Of a DNA stretch of 64,000 nucleotides, positions 52,821-61,673 are shown one piece after another. Made by a program: the position numbers and the translations under genes. Positions within the stretch are counted from its first letter, which is position 1, and each line of letters starts with the position of its first letter. Source of the stretch: Saccharicrinis aurantiacus (lineage in GTDB: Bacteria; Bacteroidota; Bacteroidia; Bacteroidales; Marinilabiliaceae). Location: NCBI RefSeq assembly GCF_001660705.2, contig NZ_LYBV02000007.1, positions 248,001 to 312,000 on the forward strand, written 5' to 3'. Under the pieces are notes generated by a model that had not been told where the DNA came from, did not search any database, and saw only the letters and a program-made list of their open reading frames with translations.

Positions 52821-53969
52821 TTATTTATTAAGCAAGCGTTTGGCAGTAGTTAAATATTCATAGCAATCGCTAGGATGGTGATCAATCAGGTTTTTGCTTC
52901 TTTTATGCCCAAGGCGTACCACAATTGCATTTTCTTTTTTTAGTACAAAAATATATTGGCCTAATATTCCACGAGCATAAGGTATTTTATCTCCCTCGTG
53001 ATTAATAATCCACCATTGATAACCATAATGATTCACAGGTTTGTTGTCGTCAGAATCAATGAGGTAGTTTGCTGGACTAGTTGCTGATTGAATGAAATCC
53101 TTCGAAATTATTTGTTTGTTGTTAATAAGTCCATCTTTTAATACTAATTCCCCAATCTTAGCAAAATCTCGTGCATTGCTATTGAGGCAGCAATATGCTT
53201 TTTCTGTTCCGTTATTTTTATCCAACGACCATAATGCCTCTCTTTCACAGCCTAGTGGTTTCCAAAGTTTCTCAGATGCATAGTCGGAAAGCGATTTTTC
53301 TGTAGCATTTTTTAAGACTAGTGATAGCAATTGGGTGTCTCCACTTTTATAACTAAAGTATTTTCCGGGAACGTCGGTTATTTTTAAATCACTAACAAGT
53401 CCGGTTATGTTATTGCCATAATAAGCTTGTGTGGTTAGTGAGGTGGGGCTTGTGTAACTTTCGTCCCAATTACTACCACTGCTCATCGTAAGAAGATGTT
53501 TTATTTTAAGCTTATCGTTTGGAGGGTTGTTGAATTCAGGGATAAATTCACCTACTTTTTGGTCGATACTTTTTATGTAACCATCATCAATTGCTGCACC
53601 AATTAACAAACCAACAACACTCTTTGCTGCCGAAAATGAATTCGATAGTGAGCTGTTAGAATAATTATCCCAGTATTCTTCGTATAGAATACTGTCATTT
53701 TTTATAATTAGATATGCGATTGATTTGTAGTTTTCTAATGTCTCTCTCTCTTTCTTTTTGAGTTTTAGTTTGTTGTAATTATCAGCTGTTTTCCAGGGCC
53801 TTACTTTATTTCCAATCTCTATCTTTCTATTTGAAAAAATGGTATAATCGTCAATTCCAGGGAATAAATATATAACAGCATTCTTCAAATAAGAAGGCGT
53901 TACTAAATAGAATAAAGCACTGCTAGCAATAGCTAGTGTAATGATTAATTTCTTTTTAGATAGTTTCAT
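52821..53969 (-). CDS. Beta-lactamase-family serine hydrolase, membrane-anchored
   Basis: A 382-residue penicillin-recognising-fold hydrolase. An N-terminal basic/hydrophobic segment (KKKLIITLAIASSALFYLVTP) would export or anchor it. The S-x-x-K motif is SAAK in SFSAAKSVVGLLIGAAIDDG. The Y-x-N position reads Y-K-S (FSYKSGDTQLL), so the usual Asn is Ser. Class C / EstB-type relatives include esterases and D-amino-acid peptidases, and true beta-lactamase activity is unlikely to be assignable. It is 30 bp downstream of the disulfide-reductase homologue and in the same direction. Confidence 0.8.
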   Translation of the reverse strand: MKLSKKKLIITLAIASSALFYLVTPSYLKNAVIYLFPGIDDYTIFSNRKIEIGNKVRPWKTADNYNKLKLKKKERETLENYKSIAYLIIKNDSILYEEYWDNYSNSSLSNSFSAAKSVVGLLIGAAIDDGYIKSIDQKVGEFIPEFNNPPNDKLKIKHLLTMSSGSNWDESYTSPTSLTTQAYYGNNITGLVSDLKITDVPGKYFSYKSGDTQLLSLVLKNATEKSLSDYASEKLWKPLGCEREALWSLDKNNGTEKAYCCLNSNARDFAKIGELVLKDGLINNKQIISKDFIQSATSPANYLIDSDDNKPVNHYGYQWWIINHEGDKIPYARGILGQYIFVLKKENAIVVRLGHKRSKNLIDHHPSDCYEYLTTAKRLLNK

Positions 53970-53999
53970 ATTATATCCTTTGATTGACGATTGATTATT

Positions 54000-55490
54000 C
54001 TACTCTTTATTTTCTGGGTACCACTCTTTTAATTTAATAAGCTCAGGAAAAGCTGCTGGTTTATAAATTGATTTATTACTGACAGTACGTAAGCATTCTT
54101 GTATTCCCTCAGCAACACTAGGGTGTGGATAGAATATTTTGAGAACCTCTTGTAAGCTATTTCCTTGGTTAATCAGGTGCGCTACAGATACAATATATGC
54201 TGATGCTTGGGGTCCGGCAGCTCGCATGCCTAAAATTTTAGGTTGCTCATCAGTGCTGACCATAACCTTTACAAAGCCTGTTGTATTTCGCATAGCAATG
54301 GCACGGTTAATAAGTTGGTTTGAGTAAAAGGCTACTTTGTGAGGGATATTTCTTTCCTGCAGCTGTTTTTCATTTAAACCTACGGATGCTAGTTCTGGTT
54401 TAAAGAACATTAATGTAGACATATTGCTATAGTCAAGAGCATAGCATGGTATATCAGCTAATTTTTCGGCAGCTAATCTACCTTGGAATTCGGCAACACT
54501 GTATAATTGCGTATGACCTGTAATATCACCAGCAGCATAAATGTTACAGTGGTTATTTTCGTCATGAAGTAAGCATTCGTCAGAAATCTCTATATTTCCT
54601 CTTTCGTTGGTTTCTATCCCAATATTTTCAAGACCTAGTTTATTGGTGTTTGGAACTCTCCCAATTGCGACTAGGGCAACATCAACTTCAATTACTTTAC
54701 TGTTTCCAGCATCGTAATCTAGTATTATTTCTAGGTGGTCTTTGTGTTTGTTTATTGTTCTTAAATGTGCAGTATGATGAACTTTTACTCCGTTATTCTC
54801 GAGGTTTTTGGCCACAAAATCACTCACATCATCATCTTCATTTGGCAATACTCTGTTCGCTCTATCTAAGAGGTGTACTTCTGTTTGTTTGAAGTTGCTG
54901 AATATGGTGGCAAATTCACAGCCAATTATTCCTGATCCAATAATGAGCATTCGTTCAGGAAATTTCTTGAGTTTAAGGATGTCCTCAGAATCAATAATTC
55001 TTTCATGGTCTATTTCAAGTCCGGGTGCTTTTCGGGGTTTAGCTCCAGTGGCAATAATAAAATATTTTCCGTGGAGCAATTGAGTTTTCTCTTCAGAGGT
55101 AACTTCAACGGTGTTTTTATCTTTAAATTTTGCCCAGCCTTTTACCAATTCAAGTGAGCCATTTTTACTTTTGTTTTCAGAGAATGTTTCAATCTGACTT
55201 AACATTTGGTATTGCTTCTCTTTTGCAGCGTCGATTACAGTTTTTATAACTTGTCTGAAGTCAACGCTGAGACTGCCGGATCTATATCCTCTATCAGTAC
55301 GAGCAGCAACGGAATAGTCCATGCTTAATTCGTACATGGTTTTAGAGGTTAATGCTCCGTTCATTATACCTGCACCACCGATGTGTGATCCTTCAATGAT
55401 GCAAATCTTTAATCCGTAATCTAAAGCTCTGATAGCTGCAGAATATCCAGCCGGTCCTGATCCAATAATTATTAAGTCGTATTGTTTCAT
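54000..55490 (-). CDS. FAD/NAD disulfide-reductase-fold protein lacking the redox cysteines (dihydrolipoyl-dehydrogenase-like)
   Basis: A 496-residue protein with the full fold of class I pyridine nucleotide-disulfide oxidoreductases: FAD-binding LIIIGSGPAGYSAAIRA, NAD-binding MLIIGSGIIGCEFATIF, the FAD-contact IYAAGDITG and a C-terminal dimer domain with the YPHPSVAEG motif (His and Glu of the dyad retained). The active-site segment, normally GGTCLNVGCIPSK, is GGAGIMNGALTSK (38-50), so both cysteines are replaced (Gly41, Ala46). It cannot carry out classical disulfide exchange and may work as a transhydrogenase or other NAD(P)H oxidoreductase. I start at the ATG at 55490 (MKQYDLIIIG). The serine hydrolase gene follows at 30 bp. 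Confidence 0.85.
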   Translation of the reverse strand: MKQYDLIIIGSGPAGYSAAIRALDYGLKICIIEGSHIGGAGIMNGALTSKTMYELSMDYSVAARTDRGYRSGSLSVDFRQVIKTVIDAAKEKQYQMLSQIETFSENKSKNGSLELVKGWAKFKDKNTVEVTSEEKTQLLHGKYFIIATGAKPRKAPGLEIDHERIIDSEDILKLKKFPERMLIIGSGIIGCEFATIFSNFKQTEVHLLDRANRVLPNEDDDVSDFVAKNLENNGVKVHHTAHLRTINKHKDHLEIILDYDAGNSKVIEVDVALVAIGRVPNTNKLGLENIGIETNERGNIEISDECLLHDENNHCNIYAAGDITGHTQLYSVAEFQGRLAAEKLADIPCYALDYSNMSTLMFFKPELASVGLNEKQLQERNIPHKVAFYSNQLINRAIAMRNTTGFVKVMVSTDEQPKILGMRAAGPQASAYIVSVAHLINQGNSLQEVLKIFYPHPSVAEGIQECLRTVSNKSIYKPAAFPELIKLKEWYPENKE

Positions 55491-55602
55491 GTATGATGTA
55501 TATCTATGTGCATTAGGAATAATGAATTGCAAAAGAGAATGTTCATTATTGTTTTGTGAAAATAGGAGTTTTATGTATTAAATTCAATTCTATTATCAAA
55601 AT

Positions 55603-55637
55603 AAAAAAAAGCACCACTGAAAAAACAGAAGTGCTTT
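55603..55637 (-). terminator. Terminator of the acyltransferase pair
   Basis: AAAGCACCACTG (55608-55619) and CAGAAGTGCTTT (55626-55637) form an 8+3-bp stem with a small internal mismatch. On the minus strand it is followed by a T run (A run at 55603-55610), 24 bp after the GNAT gene stop. Confidence 0.75.
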
Positions 55638-55660
55638 GTTATATAGATTATTTGTAATCT

Positions 55661-56614
55661 TTAATGTAAGTCATTTGGGTTGTAGCTTTCAACATGTCTT
55701 TGTGTTTTTGCTTTGTTGAATTCCTTTATGGTTATAATTATTCCAGTTTCTTCAACATCTCCAAACCTATCATTAATAGCAGTGCCAAACGAACGCATTG
55801 AAGGAGACAAGTTCATATAGGCATTCACTAAAGGAGGGATGGTTTCTCCCAATTCTCGAACTCTTTTATTTAACGATTTGTAATCATCAACAAATGAGTC
55901 GCCTTTTACAATTTTCTTTATCTCTTCATCACTCAATTCTACTTTGAGTTTAAAGCTATCAAGTGGATAAACTAACTTATCAGGATCGCCAAAATATTTA
56001 GCCATAAAGCTTAATATTAAGTCTCTAGCTTCTTGGTTAAAGTGGTCGTACATGGTTACTTTACCAAAAAAGTATTTCATCTCAGGATGATTTACTATTA
56101 AGGAACCTAATCCATCCCAAAGGTTGTCAAGGGCGAATAAGCTCTTTGCTCCTTGTTTGCTCGATTGGTATTGAGGTTGCACAAAAGATCTACCTAGTTC
56201 AATTGTGTAAGGTAACCAGTTGTCGAGAAAGTTATCTGAAAAATGAAACATTCTTGATGTGGCAAGTCTAACATTTCCGTTAGCATCTCTCGGTATTTTA
56301 TTACCCATTATGTAACGGTAACCACCTAATATTTCTTTTTCGTCAGGATCCCAAACTATTAATTGATGATACGGTACTTCAGCCATATCGTAATCATCAA
56401 TATCTGCTCCCTTACCAGTTCCGCCGCCAGCTTCTCTAAAAGAAATTTCTCTTAGTCGGCCAACTTCCTTCATAAGGTTGGGAGCTTCGGTACCAACAAA
56501 ATCATAAATTTTATTCCCACCTTTATTGGTGTTTCGTACAAATCTATCTTTGGTTAATTCAGCTTCCAATAATTCTTTGGCTATTGGAGCTATTATATCT
56601 TGTGTTGAATCCAT
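55661..56614 (-). CDS. GNAT-type N-acyltransferase, OlsB/GlsB-like (lipoamino acid synthesis)
   Basis: A 317-residue acyl-ACP-dependent N-acyltransferase of the hemolysin/OlsB type. Characteristic are VGRLREISFREAGGGTGKGADID, YHQLIVWDPDEKEILGGYRYI, the LGRSFVQP stretch and KYFFGKVTMYDHFN. Homologues in Bacteroides (GlsB) put a 3-hydroxy fatty acid on the amino group of glycine, and in other bacteria OlsB acylates ornithine. It follows a PlsC-like O-acyltransferase by 24 bp on the same strand, the expected partner (GlsA/OlsA). The pair would make N-acyl amino-acid lipids of the membrane. Amino acid specificity is an inference from the phylum. Confidence 0.82.
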   Translation of the reverse strand: MDSTQDIIAPIAKELLEAELTKDRFVRNTNKGGNKIYDFVGTEAPNLMKEVGRLREISFREAGGGTGKGADIDDYDMAEVPYHQLIVWDPDEKEILGGYRYIMGNKIPRDANGNVRLATSRMFHFSDNFLDNWLPYTIELGRSFVQPQYQSSKQGAKSLFALDNLWDGLGSLIVNHPEMKYFFGKVTMYDHFNQEARDLILSFMAKYFGDPDKLVYPLDSFKLKVELSDEEIKKIVKGDSFVDDYKSLNKRVRELGETIPPLVNAYMNLSPSMRSFGTAINDRFGDVEETGIIITIKEFNKAKTQRHVESYNPNDLH

Positions 56615-56638
56615 GTGTTACAGATTTAAAATGCAAAA

Positions 56639-57475
56639 TTAATTTAATTTCGGTAACCTATATGTTGTTTCTTTTATTTTTTCTGCCCATTTCTTTGCGC
56701 TATCTCCATTTTCTAACTCTTGCCATTTAATTGGTTTGCCGAAACTGAAGTTTATTTTTTTTCCTTCTTGTTTAAACATTTCATCTACCAAGTATAGCAT
56801 TTCTATATTAGCTTTTATGCCGAGTTTGCCTCTTAGGCGTGCAAGGTTATAAAAGAATTTGGAGTTTTGGGCATCAATGTAGACGGGAACGATATCTCTT
56901 TTGTATTTAATCGACTTTTTTACAAATGCTGCTTTCCATTCAAGGTCTTTAATTACGCCATTGTTTTTTCTACTCACTAAGCCGGCAGGAAAAAACAATA
57001 CCTGAGATTCAGAGGCAAAAGTGCTTTCAATTTGTTGGGCCGCACTTCTTGCTTGGCTGCCGTGTTTATTTATAGGTATGAAAATGTCATTGAATCTACC
57101 AATATGTAGAAGGATATCATTTACTGGGAATTTTATATTTTTAAAAAAACGTCCCATAATGTTCATGAGTATGATTCCATCAAGCCCTCCCAAAGGGTGG
57201 TTTGCAACAAATAAGTACCGTCCTGATTTGTCTATTTTATCTAAGTTTATTGAGTCGTAGCTAACGTTGAACTTTTTTGTGCAAGCTTCGCCAAAGTCTA
57301 CTCCATATAAACCTGGATTGTCATTTAGCAGGTCATTCAGTTCATCCTGATGTGTTATTCTTTTTACGTATGATAACACGAATTTGGGTATCCATTTATA
57401 TAAGCCTGGATTCTTTTCTTTAAAAATCCTATCTATATCTAATATTTTTGTTTTAATAGTACTTCCTTGTTTCAT
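56639..57475 (-). CDS. PlsC-like O-acyltransferase, GlsA/OlsA-like
   Basis: A 278-residue lysophospholipid-type acyltransferase. The catalytic His and Asp lie in VANHPLGGLDGI with five residues between them (H-x5-D), where PlsC has four. LFFPAGLVSRKNNGVIKDLEWK carries the substrate-binding motif. There is no clear transmembrane helix. It lies 24 bp upstream of the GNAT-type N-acyltransferase and would add the second, ester-linked acyl chain to an N-acylated amino acid. The combination fits the glycine- or ornithine-lipid pathway. An operator-like palindrome precedes it. Confidence 0.8.
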   Translation of the reverse strand: MKQGSTIKTKILDIDRIFKEKNPGLYKWIPKFVLSYVKRITHQDELNDLLNDNPGLYGVDFGEACTKKFNVSYDSINLDKIDKSGRYLFVANHPLGGLDGIILMNIMGRFFKNIKFPVNDILLHIGRFNDIFIPINKHGSQARSAAQQIESTFASESQVLFFPAGLVSRKNNGVIKDLEWKAAFVKKSIKYKRDIVPVYIDAQNSKFFYNLARLRGKLGIKANIEMLYLVDEMFKQEGKKINFSFGKPIKWQELENGDSAKKWAEKIKETTYRLPKLN

Positions 57476-57514
57476 TTGTTAATATTCTATCAAATAAATT
57501 AAGAGATAGTAATC

Positions 57515-57534
57515 GGTCGTGTTTTAACACGACC
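57515..57534. promoter_or_regulatory. 20-bp operator-like palindrome upstream of the acyltransferase pair
   Basis: GGTCGTGTTTTAACACGACC has perfect 9-bp arms around a central TT. It lies 40 bp upstream of the glsA-like gene and well before mraZ. Because both flanking genes point away from it, it is not a terminator. A TAATTTTG (-7-like, minus strand, 57544-57551) is just beside it, which would place the palindrome at the start of the acyltransferase transcript. Confidence 0.55.
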
Positions 57535-57730
57535 TTACTACGTCAAAATTACCATAAGGTTATCGGCAAAGATAATGTATTGAGCGTATCTGCGGTTATT
57601 TTTTCGAGATATTGCTTTGTGCTGCATTAATTAATTTGTTGATTATGTATGATGTTGGCGTATTGAGTAGATATCAGTATTGTTATAACTCAGAATCTAA
57701 ATATGTATTTATAGGGAAAACTTATCAACA

Positions 57731-57770
57731 AGTGGAATAAAGTGGGTAAAAGTGGTTGATAATGGTTGGT
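57731..57770 (+). promoter_or_regulatory. MraZ operator: four TGG repeats at exact 10-bp spacing
   Basis: TGG occurs at 57733, 57743, 57753 and 57763, each inside an A-G/A-TGG-T/A-rich 10-mer (AGTGGAATAA, AGTGGGTAAA, AGTGGTTGAT, AATGGTTGGT). In Escherichia coli MraZ binds TGGG repeats with the same 10-bp period upstream of its own gene. The block ends ~40 bp before the mraZ ATG and ~10 bp after a TTATCAACA (57722-57730), which resembles a DnaA box. The remaining 57552-57730 stretch has no other feature that I can name. Confidence 0.75.
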
Positions 57771-57808
57771 AATTTTTTTATTTTTACAAAAAAAATACCT
57801 AAAACGTA

Positions 57809-58273
57809 ATGTCCACATTTATAGGTGATTTTGTTTCGAAAATTGACACCAAAGGTAGGGTGGTGTTGCCTTCTGTATTTAAAAAAGCTATGGTGGCTTT
57901 AAATGTGGAGCGTTTTGTGGTGCGTAAAGATTTGTTTGAACCTTGCTTGGTTTTAATGCCTTATTCAGAGTGGGAGTTAGAAATGGAGGATATTCGGTCT
58001 CGTATAAATCTTTATAACAGAACGGAGAATAAATTCTACCGTCAGTATTTTAGGGGTGCGGCAGAAATTAATTTGGATGCAAATGGGCGAATGCTTATTC
58101 CAAAACGTTTGTTAGAGAAAATTGAATGTCCTAAAGAACTTGTTATGGTTGGGGTGGATATGAAGATTGAATTATGGAGTAAGGAGACTTATGAGAAAGA
58201 TGAGATGAGTGAGGAAGATTTAGCTAAAATGGCTGAAACAATTTTAGGAAGTAAATCAAATTTTGAAGGGTAA
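57809..58273 (+). CDS. mraZ: Transcriptional regulator MraZ
   Basis: A 154-residue AbrB-like regulator heading the division/cell-wall cluster. Two copies of the family signature are visible: DTKGRVVLPS (about 13-22) and DANGRMLIPK (about 91-100), each including the conserved R used for DNA binding. It normally forms a ring and represses its own operon by binding TGG repeats; four such repeats lie just upstream. The next gene, rsmH, begins 3 bp after the stop. Confidence 0.96.
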   Translation: MSTFIGDFVSKIDTKGRVVLPSVFKKAMVALNVERFVVRKDLFEPCLVLMPYSEWELEMEDIRSRINLYNRTENKFYRQYFRGAAEINLDANGRMLIPKRLLEKIECPKELVMVGVDMKIELWSKETYEKDEMSEEDLAKMAETILGSKSNFEG

Positions 58274-58276
58274 GTT

Positions 58277-59182
58277 ATGGAAGACGTATATCATATACCA
58301 GTATTATTGAATGAGTGTTTGGATGGATTAAACATTGATCCGAATGGGTATTATGTAGATGTAACCTTTGGTGGAGGCGGACACAGTAAAGAGGTGTTAA
58401 AGCGTTTAGAAAATGGTAAGCTAATTGTCTTCGATCAAGATGAGGATGCTTATGCCAATCGACCAGATGACCCGAACTTAATATTTGTACAGCATAACTT
58501 CAGATATTTAAAACACTTTTTAAAATATTTAAAGATAGATAAGGTAAATGGAATTTTAGCTGATCTTGGTGTTTCATCGCATCATTTCGATACGCCAGAG
58601 CGTGGTTTTTCATTTCGCTTTGAAGGTGCTTTGGATATGCGAATGAATCAAAATGCTAAAATCAAAGCATCGGATATACTTAATGAGTATGAGGAGAACG
58701 ATCTCTTCCGAATTTTTAAGCAGTATGGCGAAATTAAACATGCTGGTAAATTGGTGCGAGGTATTCTATCAAAAAGAGCAGAATCGCAATTTGTTATGAT
58801 ATCTGATTTACTTGAGGTTGTAGAGCCATGTGTGCCAGCTAGAGATAAAAATAAGTTTTTGGCAAAAGTGTTTCAGGCATTAAGGATAGAGGTTAATGAA
58901 GAGATGGATGCTTTAAAGGAAATGTTACGTCATACTAATGATGTGCTAGCTGAATCTGGACGTTTGGTTGTGATATCTTATCATTCGTTAGAGGATAGGT
59001 TGGTTAAGAATCATTTAAAAACCGGAGATCCGGATAAAACACAGCCTGATAAAGATTTCTATGGTAAAAGTGAAGTTCCATTTAAACTAGTGAATCGTAA
59101 ACCAATTCTACCAACAGAAGAAGAGTTAGAGCGTAATACAAGATCAAGAAGTGCCAAGTTAAGAGTTGCTGAAAGAATATGA
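58277..59182 (+). CDS. rsmH: 16S rRNA (cytosine(1402)-N4)-methyltransferase
   Basis: A 301-residue SAM-dependent methyltransferase modifying C1402 of 16S rRNA. The SAM motif is VDVTFGGGGHSKEVLKRL; VNGILADLGVSSHHFDTPERGFSF is the family hallmark, and RLVVISYHSLEDRLVKNHL is the C-terminal signature. It follows mraZ by 3 bp and overlaps ftsL by 4 bp (ATGA), as in most bacteria. Confidence 0.97.
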   Translation: MEDVYHIPVLLNECLDGLNIDPNGYYVDVTFGGGGHSKEVLKRLENGKLIVFDQDEDAYANRPDDPNLIFVQHNFRYLKHFLKYLKIDKVNGILADLGVSSHHFDTPERGFSFRFEGALDMRMNQNAKIKASDILNEYEENDLFRIFKQYGEIKHAGKLVRGILSKRAESQFVMISDLLEVVEPCVPARDKNKFLAKVFQALRIEVNEEMDALKEMLRHTNDVLAESGRLVVISYHSLEDRLVKNHLKTGDPDKTQPDKDFYGKSEVPFKLVNRKPILPTEEELERNTRSRSAKLRVAERI

Positions 59183-59553
59183 ATAGTGCAAAAAGTAAAG
59201 ATCAAGAATTTGTAGGTAGTGGTGATGAGCGATTAAGACGGTTCTCATTGCGCGACCTGATTTCAGGGAGGTTCTTTACGCGTCAAATTGTAGTAAAGCA
59301 ATTGCCATTTCTTGGTTTTTTGAGCCTATTGGCATTCTATTATATATCTAATCAGTTTAAGGTTGAGAAATTATTGAAAGAAAATGCCAACCTAAATAAA
59401 GAGATACAAGAGTTAAGAATTGAAGCAATAACGACTTCTTCAGATTTAATGTATATCAGTAAGCAATCTGTTATTCTAGATAAAGTTAAGGAAGCAGGGG
59501 TTGAACTTGAGGAGCTAACAGAGCCTCCTCGACGTATTAAAATTAATAATTAG
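59179..59553 (+). CDS. ftsL: FtsL-like division protein
   Basis: A 124-residue bitopic membrane protein: ~50 cytoplasmic residues with many charges, one transmembrane helix (about 48-66, QLPFLGFLSLLAFYYISNQ) and a periplasmic coiled coil (VEKLLKENANLNKEIQELRIEAIT). The topology and position between rsmH and ftsI identify it as FtsL in spite of the poor sequence conservation of that family. It would bridge FtsI/FtsW to the divisome. Confidence 0.88.
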   Translation: MNSAKSKDQEFVGSGDERLRRFSLRDLISGRFFTRQIVVKQLPFLGFLSLLAFYYISNQFKVEKLLKENANLNKEIQELRIEAITTSSDLMYISKQSVILDKVKEAGVELEELTEPPRRIKINN

Positions 59554-59561
59554 TTAGATTA

Positions 59562-61673
59562 ATGACTATTAAAAGAGACATAACTTGGCGTGTAGGGGTA
59601 GTTTATTTACTCCTAGTTGCTGCGGCTATATTTGTTTTTGGTAAGGTTGTTTATCTGCAGGTAGTTGAAGGCGAGGAGTGGAGAGAGATGCAATCGCATT
59701 TAACCAATCGCGAAAAAAGTATTGAAGCCAACCGAGGAAATATATTAGCATGCGATGGTCGTAAATTGGCTTGCTCTGTTCCAAGTTATCGTTTGCATAT
59801 GGATATGAAAGCAAATGGCTTAACGGATGAAATATTTAATGCAAATATTGATAGTTTAGCATATTGTCTTTCTTCATTTTTTAAAGATCAATCAAAAACT
59901 TACTATAAACGTAAACTAATTGCAGCTCGTCAAAAGGGGTCTAGATATTACCGAATACACAGACGAAGAATTTCTTATACCGAGTTGAAAGAGATAAAGC
60001 AATTTCCAATATTCCGTTTAGGGAAAAATAGGGGAGGGTTTATAACTGAACAAATTGATAGACGAAAACTACCTTTTGGTATGTTGGCCTCTAGAACTAT
60101 CGGAAAGTTATACGAAGAAAAAGAAAAAGGTGGAATGATTGGCCTTGAACGTGCGTTTGATAATGAGCTTAAAGGTAGAGAGGGATTAAGTGCTTATACT
60201 AGAATTTCCGGCAGGTGGGTTCCCGAAGAAATCATTGCGCCGAAAAACGGATTAGATATTCAAACTTCATTAGATATCGATATTCAGGATGTTGCTGAAA
60301 AATCGTTAATGAAGCAGCTGAATAAGTACGAAGGCGGTCACGGTTCAGCCATTGTTATGGAAGTGGAAACCGGTAAAATAAAGGCCATTGTAAACTTGCA
60401 CAAAACGAGCAATGGTAAATACATTGAAGATCATTTTAATTATGCAATTGGAGAAGCTACGGAACCTGGGTCAACATTTAAGTTGGCTAGTTTTATATCA
60501 GTATTAGAAGATGGCTATATCAATTTAGAAGATTCAATAGATACTGGCAATGGTAAAATGAAATTCTACGATAGGTGGATGCGAGATAGTCATAGAGGTG
60601 GATTTGGGAAAATTTCTTATCAGCAAGTATTTGAAAAGTCTTCAAATGTGGGTACTTCAAAAATGATCGTAGATCATTATAAGAGTGATCCGAAACGTTT
60701 TGTGGAGCGTTTGTATTCAATGGGTTTAAACAGGCAGAATGGCATTGAAATTAAAGGAGAAGGTGAGCCAATGATTAAGTATCCTGGTTCTAAGTCGTGG
60801 TCCGGAGTTTCTCTTCCATGGATGTCGATTGGTTACGAAGTGAAAATGACACCTCTGCAAACATTAACCTTCTATAATGCCGTGGCCAATAACGGTAAGA
60901 TGGTAAAACCTTATTTTGTTACGGGTATTTACGAGCATGGTTCTTTGAAGAAGGAATACAAACCAGAAATAATAAATCCATCTATTTGTTCTTTACCAAC
61001 TATTGAAAAGGTGCATGAGATGCTCGTTGGAGTAGTTGAAAATGGAACAGCAAAAAATATTAGAAATAGTAATTATAAGATTGCTGGGAAGACTGGTACC
61101 GCACAAGTTGCAAAAGGTTCAGGAGGTTATAAGGGTGGTTCAGGAGTAGAATATCAAGCAAGTTTTTGTGGTTATTTTCCTGCTGAACGACCTAAGTATT
61201 CTTGCATTGTTGTGGTTAAAGGCTTATCGAGCAAGGGATATTACGGCAATATTGTTGCCGGATCCGTTTTTAAGGATATCGCTGATCGAGTGCATGCTTC
61301 GGGTTTTGATATGGCAGAAGAAGTAGTTGAAGCAATGCCGACATCAGGAGTTTTACCTTACTCCAAGGGAGGTACTAAAAATGATCTACTAACTGTGTTT
61401 ACAACCATAAAAGCACCAATAGATGGCAAGGAGGTTGAAGCAGATTGGATCTCAACCCTAGCCCAGGAGCATAAAATTAATTTTAGTCGAAAATCCTTTT
61501 CAAATGGTTTAGTACCTAATGTAAAAGGTATGGGTGCTAAAGATGCAGTTTCTTTATTAGAGAATGTTGGATTAAAGGTAATCGTATCTGGCAGGGGTAA
61601 AGTAACTGAGCAGTCTGTAAGTGCAGGATCAAGAGTAGTAAAGGGTAAACAAGTTTTTTTAAAGTTAAGTTAA
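59562..61673 (+). CDS. ftsI: Division-specific transpeptidase (PBP3/FtsI) with PASTA domain
   Basis: A 703-residue class B penicillin-binding protein. An N-terminal membrane anchor (about 10-30) is followed by the pedestal domain with RGNILACDGRKLA. In the transpeptidase domain the motifs are S-x-x-K = STFK (EPGSTFKLAS), S-x-N = SSN (EKSSNVGTSK) and K-T-G = GKTGTAQVA. The last ~60 residues form one PASTA domain (LVPNVKGMGAKDAVSLLENVG), more usual in Gram-positive PBPs but common in Bacteroidota FtsI. It cross-links septal peptidoglycan. Its stop overlaps the murE start by one base (TAATG). Confidence 0.96.
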   Translation: MTIKRDITWRVGVVYLLLVAAAIFVFGKVVYLQVVEGEEWREMQSHLTNREKSIEANRGNILACDGRKLACSVPSYRLHMDMKANGLTDEIFNANIDSLAYCLSSFFKDQSKTYYKRKLIAARQKGSRYYRIHRRRISYTELKEIKQFPIFRLGKNRGGFITEQIDRRKLPFGMLASRTIGKLYEEKEKGGMIGLERAFDNELKGREGLSAYTRISGRWVPEEIIAPKNGLDIQTSLDIDIQDVAEKSLMKQLNKYEGGHGSAIVMEVETGKIKAIVNLHKTSNGKYIEDHFNYAIGEATEPGSTFKLASFISVLEDGYINLEDSIDTGNGKMKFYDRWMRDSHRGGFGKISYQQVFEKSSNVGTSKMIVDHYKSDPKRFVERLYSMGLNRQNGIEIKGEGEPMIKYPGSKSWSGVSLPWMSIGYEVKMTPLQTLTFYNAVANNGKMVKPYFVTGIYEHGSLKKEYKPEIINPSICSLPTIEKVHEMLVGVVENGTAKNIRNSNYKIAGKTGTAQVAKGSGGYKGGSGVEYQASFCGYFPAERPKYSCIVVVKGLSSKGYYGNIVAGSVFKDIADRVHASGFDMAEEVVEAMPTSGVLPYSKGGTKNDLLTVFTTIKAPIDGKEVEADWISTLAQEHKINFSRKSFSNGLVPNVKGMGAKDAVSLLENVGLKVIVSGRGKVTEQSVSAGSRVVKGKQVFLKLS

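Noticed and set aside
57515-57534. Palindrome as a terminator
   Set aside because: Both flanking genes start near it and point away, so there is no transcript to terminate.
57731-57770. 10-bp periodic TGG repeats as a microsatellite
   Set aside because: Units differ outside TGG and the position upstream of mraZ fits an MraZ operator much better.
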